From positions 5,887,001-5,951,000 of the forward strand of contig JAZGTN010000016.1 of NCBI GenBank assembly GCA_037783415.1: a DNA stretch of 64,000 nt, given 5' to 3'. The notes beneath the pieces were generated by a model, which did no database searches, had not been told where the DNA came from, and was given only the letters and a program-made list of their open reading frames with translations. This stretch comes from Leptasterias polaris. Lineage: Eukaryota; Echinodermata; Asteroidea; Forcipulatida; Asteriidae. Positions 54,801-63,800 of this stretch are shown here, piece after piece. The stretch's first letter is position 1, and each line of letters starts with the position of its first letter. Both the position numbers and the translations under genes were made by a program.

Positions 54801-57800
54801 ATTGATTCCCTTATAATATTTTGCACTTAATCTACAAATAAACACAGAGTTTATGACACAACTAACCCCTGAGTTAGTAATATATATTTTCTCACCAAAC
54901 CCCCCTCCCTCCGCACTTTACTAGTCTGGCTCGCCAGAAGAACCGAGGGCGGTAGATAACGAAGACGAGGATCAAAGACTTCCAGAATCAATCAGCAAGG
55001 TAGTACTTTGAGGGTGTCGTATGGTTGAGGTTCACAACATCTACATGTATACCTCATAACATGTGTCCCATGTTGTAGTTGATAGTTCAGTTTGTGGTTT
55101 GGGATCATCTGTTTGTTTGAAATCTCAGTAATTAATCTTTGTCAGTTTATTTATCAGGTGACTGGGTTTGTGTTAGGGTGCATGTTGAATGTCAAGTGTT
55201 TGCTAAAAGTTTGAGATCTTATGGGAGAAATATTTCCAAAACATTTTTCAAAAATTCCTTACAGTCTAACTCCTTATATGTCAGACGTCAATGAGCACTT
55301 TTTGACTCAAAGTAAAAACAAAATCAACTTGTGTATGAGCTTGAAAAAAGAGTTAGTAAACAGTGAGTTATTTGGGGTCCAAATTGAATAGATCTGTTGC
55401 TCAAATGATTTTAAAGCACTTGAATATTTTTTCTTGTTAACTGCCTCAAGTTTGCTTCAATTGTGCTCTGTTTATTCAAAATGAAACAAAAATCCATGGA
55501 AATTCTCACGAGACCTTTGTTGCAAAGGAGAGTTCAAACTCAAGACTTATGTCTTGACATCGTCTGAGCTCATCCTTTCATTCATTAATTTATTCATTTA
55601 TTCATTAATTTATTCATTTATTCATTCATTCATTCATTTATTCATTCATTTGTTAGTCACATTGATCATTGATTAAACGACGTGAGATTCTTTGTCCCGT
55701 ACTGTGCAAATAAATTTTAAGAGTCTAAAAACTACGTACCAGAATGATATTTCAGTTTATCTTCTTGAAGGCATTCATGTTCTAACTATTTCCACTGTCA
55801 TGTTTTCAAGATGGGATTTATCTCCACAGATTCTTTGTTGGTGGTAGTTGATTCACAATATACCAACACCATTCACATTTGGTCATTACTGTGTTAACAA
55901 TTTTCATTTTACAGGATTTTGTCAGGAACATGTATTCATTATAAACTAACAGCATGTTACGAACTAATACTCATTTGTATTTTTTGATAATTACACCAAC
56001 ATTGTTTTAACAAGATTTAAACCACTATCATCTAATACTTTTACAAATTCATGATTTGATCACATGACTAAAAAAACATGTCATATAACATTCATTGAAA
56101 TAAAAACATTTGAGTGACCCATTGATACTTTAACAAAAATTGTTGTGTCAGTTCAAAAACATTGTATCTCTTAAAAAAGCACTTAAGTTACACGTGAGTT
56201 TGAAAATGTCGTATCTCGCTCAAAATAATCTGAATATACACACAAAACAAGTGCGCGCCGCATTTTTGTAAGATACAAGGTTTTTGCAATGACACGACTA
56301 TTTCATGCCAAAGTTTATGCAAATGCTACCATTATCAACCCTTCCCTGGAAATGTTTTGCAATAGGCAGAAAAATCTGTCGCAATTGTTACTTCATACCC
56401 TTCGAAGTATTATTGCCTTAGCGTCTGAAGGAATGAAATCATGCACTTTAGCGGAAAAAATATCTGAATACGCATGAGATGTGCACGCTCTAAAGCATTT
56501 TATTTGTGTGAGGAAATTCCTTGTTATTTCAAGCAAAAGCCCAAATCCAACAACCAAGTAGCAAGTAGCATTTGCAGGAATATGGTTTTGGGATGCTTTT
56601 TGGGGTTCAGAAGTACAGTTTTCAACAAGGGTGTTTATTTTTTCTGTTTTTGTAACATTTGACACATTTTAATTTGATTGCATTGAAGTAAAACTTTTGA
56701 GGTGCTATATCAGTGCGCTTTCCTTGATTGATTTAGTGCAGCAAATTCTTACCATTGTTCAGGTTCTTTCCCAATATGTCAAAGCCACAAGCTGATAATT
56801 CTTAACATGAATACATTTTGAAAAACTTGTTTTAATGCTCCACAAATCAATCAAAATATCAAAGCCCCAAACTGGGAATTGGTGCAGGCCTTGGAACTGA
56901 GCATTCATGATCTGATTTGCAGCTCATTGTTCTAGATCAGGTCAAGGGTCAGAATGTGTATGGAAAGCCCAATGAAATGGCACCGTTTACTTTATCTAAC
57001 CTTCAATCAAGTTTGGATCACAAATTAAATTGATTAACTCACCTAATCCAAAAGCAAGTGTTATTGTTGATCATGAATTTACATCTTCATTTATTTTTTT
57101 ATATGTAGGAACAAAGTTTGAATTTTGTTTTGGTAATTCTCCCAAAACCGAAGCTGACATTTTTGTCCTCTTTGGAGTTCCAAAGATTATATTGTGTTTA
57201 AAATCCATGAAACTGCATGACAGCATTTACCCTTGTTACATTTAAAAAAATGCTTTCAAAAACTCATAGCAAACTCATTTTTCATTGTTACAGTTGTGTG
57301 TTTTAATTCAGGCTTCATTCTTGGACAGTTGAAATCCTTACCAATCAAGTTACCCCTTCAATATTAACAGAATCAACAGCCAAACCAACTGTGCCTATCA
57401 AAGTTCAAAGGTCAGGTTGAAGAGTCGAGACCTTCTATTTTTTACTCTAAATAATGACTCCCCAATCCCTCTGACTTATCTCATTAACAGCCACTGCTTC
57501 AGGAGGTAGATGACTATGAGCCAAGCATCCGAGACACCAACACCGTTGGTAACGATCTGGACCGTCTCATTAAGGATGTAGCAGCTCCAGTCTCAAGGAA
57601 CCCTCACTACTGCTCCACAAAGCTTGGACAAGGAGAACCAGCTGTACCAGGGATCTCTGAGGAGTTTGATGCAGAGTTCGCAGGTACTGATTTATCACAA
57701 TTTAGCCATCTTGATTTTCAAATCAATATAAGAACTATACACACAGAAATGTTTTTGATGTACAAAATATCTGAAGTATACCTTCAAGTGAGGTTTGCAG

Positions 57801-60800
57801 AGACACCGTGTAATAAATCTCTTTATGAGCTGTGGTGGTTCTGATAAGAAACAGTGGTTTAACAACTTGTGTTTTGATCAGTATGCTGTGATCGTCTTCA
57901 GGTGAATGCTTGTCTTTGTATGCTGCTTATGTACTGCTGAAGAGGTTTAGCTTGCAGGTAGGATTAGCTCAGTGGTGTGTGGAGGTATAAATCTGTCTGT
58001 GCAAACCTCTCTTGATTGTATCTTCACCATGCAAAGTTTCAAGTCCTACTGAAGTATACCTGTTGTTTTGGTGTGATATATTGCTCCAATCACCCAAACC
58101 TTAGCTTTGTGGGTGATGGCAGTAATATAGCTAAAGTCCGTCTTGCAGTTTGTTGCTGTTCTCTTTTTACTCAATTGCTAATTTCTCCATATCAGGGACA
58201 ACCCCTATCCAGAATGAGCTAGATGAGGTGAACCGCCGCTACGAGGCTCTCCGTAAACGCCTCAGGCTGTCCCTGGATGACCTAGAGATCGCTGACCGCT
58301 GTGTGGATGAGACCATGAATGTTCAAGACAACCTAGACTGGATCACAGCTACTCAGGTCAAACTAGAACGCAGCAGGCCACGCGCCATGGAGATTCAACC
58401 TCTGGAAGATGAGCTGGAGCTATTCAAGGTATTGTCAATAAATTCTTTGGATAACAATGGGGCTTTGGGCACATTAGAAAGCTCTCCTCTTTTTACCATG
58501 CTATGTGGGCAAGACAAAGTGCCTCTTATTTTGCCACACATTTGCTGTACCTTTTAGTATTGGATTAAGGGATTTTTTAAATTGTAGGTCAATATATTTC
58601 TGACTGCATGGAAACTCTGTGGTTAAAAGCAATTACTTAAAGCTTGATACAGACTTCACGCAAAAATGAATGTAATCTTTGGTTGGAACAAAGGCAGATT
58701 TACTAGAACCTGACCTGAACCTGCGACCTCCGGATTAACATGCTGGAGGTCACAGGTTCAATTCCCCACTTGTCAAGTTTTCTTTGTTAAACCCAAAATT
58801 ATTTTTAAAAATTGCTCATTTAGTTTCCCTTGTGGTTTATGTTTTGAAAAAAGAATGCAAAGTGAATTTTTGTGTTTTCAAATTGTGATGCAAGAAATCT
58901 TGTATTGATTTTGCAATTCTTGTGAGCCAAGTATAAGGTAGAAAGAGTTTATTTCAAGCTTCAATGTAACAAAATGCACCTTTTTTGTTATTCTTCAAAC
59001 CTCAGCAAGTTGTTGATGATGTTGAGAGCAAACAGCCCAACATCAGTGACACTCTCAGTAAGGCAGGTCACTTTGACCGTGAGTATGCCGATCGTCTCAA
59101 CCCAGAGCAGCGAGACGTCCTGAATGAGAAAGTGGGTCAGATGCGAGTCAACTTTGAGAATGCTTCACAGAATGCCAAGGATTGGCTGAAGGAAGATGAA
59201 GCCAAGTTGGATAAACTCAAACGAGAGGAAGAGGAGAGGGTAAGGATTGATGGGAGATAATCGCTAGAAGATGGATTATTTCTTGAAGATGTCGGTTGCA
59301 TTCATCGGGGGAGGTTTTCTGAAGGGGATTGAAAGGGAATAAAATGCAGTTGCACTTGATGGTGTGTCAAGGAATTATCTCTTTGTTGTGGGGATGAAGG
59401 TTTGAATCTCAGAATAGTGACTTTGAGCAGTCAGTTTGGGGTTTTCTCTCTTCCAGATGGAAACTTTTTTTGATCAGAAATTGTCGAAAGTTAAGCTTAA
59501 ATTTTCCAAAGTTAAAGAATAGGTCTCATACTTGAAAACGTAGCTCCGCATACCTTGCAGGAAAAAAAACCTACTGAGCACTTTGAGATGCCCATTGAGT
59601 GTGATAAAGCACTAAATAACTCAGTAGTGTTATTATTCTTATTGTTGAATTTTGATATTACAGAGACGCATTGAGGCTTTGATGAGGGAGAAACTCATTG
59701 CCTTACTGGAACTACTTGACTGGATCACACAGGCAGAGGAAGCTTTGGGCTCGGAGCAGCCAGAAGCTGAACAATCCACTCCTGTCACAGATCAGCTGGA
59801 GACCCATACGGTATGGAACATTCATCCTTGACTCAAAACCCCATTGTGTAAAGCGTAACTACAGCCTCAACTCCTCAATGAAATTGAAAATTTTAAAATC
59901 ATAAAGTCCCATATCAAAACTTAATGCCACTATTTATGTTTTGGCAGTGGCCATCTGTAATGTTAAAGGCTTTTGGATTGATTAGATATGGCGTGTCATG
60001 GGCGAGGGGATAAGAGCACTGGACTCAAGCTCTGGTGTTTCTGATCAGCAGAGTGTGGGTTTGAGTCCTGGGCCCAATTTCATGGCTCTGCTTAAGCACA
60101 AAATTTGCTCAAGCACCAAAAAACCTTGCTTAGTAAAACCAGATTACCGGCCAATACTCCACTCGATTGTTATGCTAACTAAACAACAGCTAAATACAAG
60201 TCACGAGCAATGTACATCGCATGGAGTTTTGGCCAATAACACGAGTATAATAAGCAAGCTTTTTTCGTGCTTAAGCAAATTTTGTGCTTAAGCAACTCCA
60301 TGAAATTTGCCCCTGGTTCTTGACACTTGTGTCCTTAAGCAAGACACTTAACCATTATTGCGTCGTCCTCCGGATGGGACGTAAAGCCGTTGGTCCCGTG
60401 TGTTGTGTAATGCACGTAAAAGAACCCAGTGCTCTTATCGTAAAGAGAAGGGGTTCGCCTCAGTGCTCCTGGTTTGATTGGCTGCATATAGCGCCACTGC
60501 ACCTTGTAAACATTACATGGTGCTATGTAAAGGAGTAGATCTCATACTTAAACACAGAGCTCCATACACCTTGTATAGGAAAACTACTGAGCGCTTTGAG
60601 ATGCCCATCGGGTGTGACAAAGTGCTTTATAAGAACTGCGTATTATCATTATTTCTGTTATTGTTGCCAACAGGTCATTCACAAAGACATCACTGCTCAT
60701 CAGCAACCAGTAGCTCAAAGTGTCCAAGACATTGAGAGCTTCCTCAAGCAGTACACTGACCGCATCAGTCCAGAGAATGCCACCAAGCTCGGTGATGGCC

Positions 60801-63800
60801 GTGACAACCTCAAGACTCGCTATGACGAAGTCCTGACCCAATCTTACAACCGCCAGAACCAGCTCACTCCAGCCCTGGAAGACATCAGCAAATTCGAGAC
60901 GGATGTGACTGGGTTTGAAGACTGGGTTCAGGAGGCTGGGACCACCCTGGACGACTTGGTGGATAATGTCGGGACAGAGTATGAAGAATTAAAGGGACAG
61001 CTTGATGAGCACCGAACATTCGTAGATGACTTGAATGACCAGAAAGGTGATCTGAAGTACATCAACATGAGTGGAGGGAAGTACCTGGATCAAGCCAAGG
61101 TAGGTTGCTTGTTCTCTTTAGGTTCCTTATACAGAATATTCAAACTCTCAATGAGATAAATTTCAAGTGATGTTTCAAGCTTTGCATGGTGTGGAAAATA
61201 GGAAGTAACTATCTATAACTAGTAAACTTGCAGGTGCAGCCCTCTTTTGTAACTCTCTTTTTGGAGGAGTGTTGGCTCTGAAAAGAGCCGATGTTTTAAA
61301 CAGTATACTCTGCTCATCTTCAGGAAGATGCTGGACTTCTGATGATGATTATAATAATAACTGAAAACATAAACTTATAATCTGAATGAGATGTTGAGTG
61401 AAATGTCTTAAGGTGCATCTTAAAGTTTTCCATCCTTTGCGGTTTTGTAGACATTTTACAAGTTTATAATAAACCTTCACTAAAACAATGCTTTCAATTG
61501 TCAAATCAAATCACAGAACTACAGGAAGATGCTCGCTGACTTCCGTAACGAGGCCCTCTCCCGTCAGTTCAACCGCAACTACCAGGAGAACCCTGAGCCC
61601 AACATCATTCGTGAGCGCACCAACACCATCAACGCCAGCGTTGACGCTATCAAGACCAAAGCCAACACTCACGGTGCACTGTTGAGAGATCTAGTAGAGA
61701 AGCACCGTGTCTACAATGATGCTGTCAATGTCTTCTCTACATGGCTGCCAGAGACAGAGAGCAAGCAGGCCATCTTGGAGCAGGAGCCAATTAGTGCTGC
61801 CCCACTGGCCATTCAGAAACAAATTGACAGAATCAAGGTGAGTTGATTTCTATTTATTTATTTAATTAGTTACTCACTCAACAGCGCAAGCGCCAATAAC
61901 AGGATGGTGAACAGGAAATGAGAAGAAAATATCAGTTTTAGTGGGAGGAAAACCTCAAATGGGGAAAACCCACACAATCAGGTATGCACTGAAAACCCAA
62001 TCCATATGCAAGGCTCCAGGTCTGAGGTGGGATTTTAAAGGCAGGGAAAGAAACCACTGAGCCAACCTAATGCCCAACCTGATTTACTTGAAAGAAGATT
62101 CTTCTCCATAAATCTTTTTCAGTTTCAAAATGTTAATGAAATTCTTGTGCATTGGAGGTGCAATTATTTTCCTTGGCAGTAGTTTTTTTCTTTGGTAGAG
62201 TACATAAATCTTTTATTAGAATAAATTTGTATTCACTTTATCTAAGTATTTGTAGTGGTTTGACCATTTACAAAGGAGATGGTTTTGTAAACATTTTGTG
62301 ATTGTATTTTTCTGCAGGACTTCAATGATGAAGTTGTTGGTCATGCCAGTGATCTTGAGAAGGTGAAATACACAGGCACAGACTTGACTGATGCTCAACC
62401 TGACATCAAACCACAGGTCACCCAAGCAGCAGGTAGGTTCCATCACTACAAATATTTAACCCAATATTTTTGTATAAATTTTAATTTGAAAAAACAACAT
62501 AGCTACTCCTTTATGAATGTTTGTACCTACTAATGGGTTACCAGCCATAATACTATAATATACATTGCTTGTGTTGGGTTCCTTGTCAATACTTTTTGCT
62601 AAAAGCTTCATAAAGAACTGAACTCAACATTACCTTTGTTTGATTCTCTAAACATCAGTTGACCTCCAGGATCGTTACGATGATCTTGTGGCCCACCTCA
62701 AGACTCATCTTACCCATCTTCAATCAGCCTTAGCCGAGTCCCAGAACCTTCAGGACAGACTGGACTTGCTCCTGCGCTGGCTGGATGAGGCAGAGAGGAA
62801 CGTCCATAAGATGGACAAGGGCTCCATCATCGTTGCTAAAAAGGAACCACTGCTTGAGAGCATTGAGGAGCACATGGTAAGATGATTTATCCTAAAATAA
62901 TATCTGGAGATGGGTTTCATAGATTTTGTTTAGCTGTGTGAAGACACAAGTTGCTACATGTTAAATGTTTTTTCTTCTAACGGTTGTTTGCAGTTTTGTC
63001 TTTAATTTAAAAGAAAATAAAGGATTCAAAGGAACTTGTCATGAAATTGATTTACAGCTTCTTTTCTCTTCCCCCAAATTCAATTTAATTTCAATTCAAA
63101 ACTCACATTTATTCCCATACTTCATGAAAATTTCCAAACAGTATATAGCCAAAACATTAACTTAAAGAAGTAACCAAAAAGGCATTTCTTACAAGCAATT
63201 TTATGGATCTGTTTTTCAAACCTACCTTACGTGAATGATTTTATGGGATGAGTAAAGACTTGAAACTGGTCTGAAGGTGAAAGACTTATTCTTATTATTA
63301 TGTTTTCTTTTTCTTTATCTGCTGTATAGGTGATCCACACTGACATCGAAGCTCACAGGCCAGCAGTGGAATCAGTCCAACAGGTAGCCGCAACATACCT
63401 AGAGACATCCAAACCCAGTGAGGCAAAGATTGTCATGTCCAAGCTGGACAGCATCAACAGCCGCTACGCCAACATCAGCGATGTGACTGACAATCATGGT
63501 GACCAGCTGCGACTGCTGCAAAGCAAGCTGAATGACTTTGACCGGGAGGTGGACCAGCTGGAAGATTGGGAGATGCCAGTCATAGAGGCACTAGAGGGAC
63601 GGGATGTCATGAAGATGGACATGAACCAACTCAGCCGCAAACTCAATGTAAGAACTACAACCAGAAATGTGTACAGTTTTAGGAACACCAGAACCTAAAT
63701 TTGTTTGTATTAGTTTGTACAGCATTTCCTGATTAACAGTTCTACAAAATTTTGCCCAGAAAGACACTGAAAAATAATAGGTCATGGCTGTCCAGTGCAC

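Larger units (their letters stand above)
53036..57490 (+). other. Longest intron, I7-J7 (4,455 bp)
   Basis: About ten times the usual intron size. Seen in it: a decayed fold-back (53337-53515), a 26-bp doublet near 54018-54068, a candidate 75-nt exon (54925-54999) and a TTCATTTA-type simple repeat (55575-55652). The remaining sequence is AT-rich with no coding, RNA or repeat signal I recognise. Confidence 0.85.
47872..58428 (+). repeat. Super-repeat unit U7 (A7-K7, 11 exons, 844 aa)
   Basis: Has the basic 11-exon layout with standard exon sizes. Its span is enlarged by the 4.46 kb I7-J7 intron, which contains a candidate 75-nt cassette exon. Confidence 0.9.

Noticed and set aside
54001..57400. 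Possible regulatory element or nested gene in the long I7-J7 intron
   Set aside because: Apart from the 75-nt candidate exon and simple repeats I saw no promoter, polyadenylation cluster or coding pattern.
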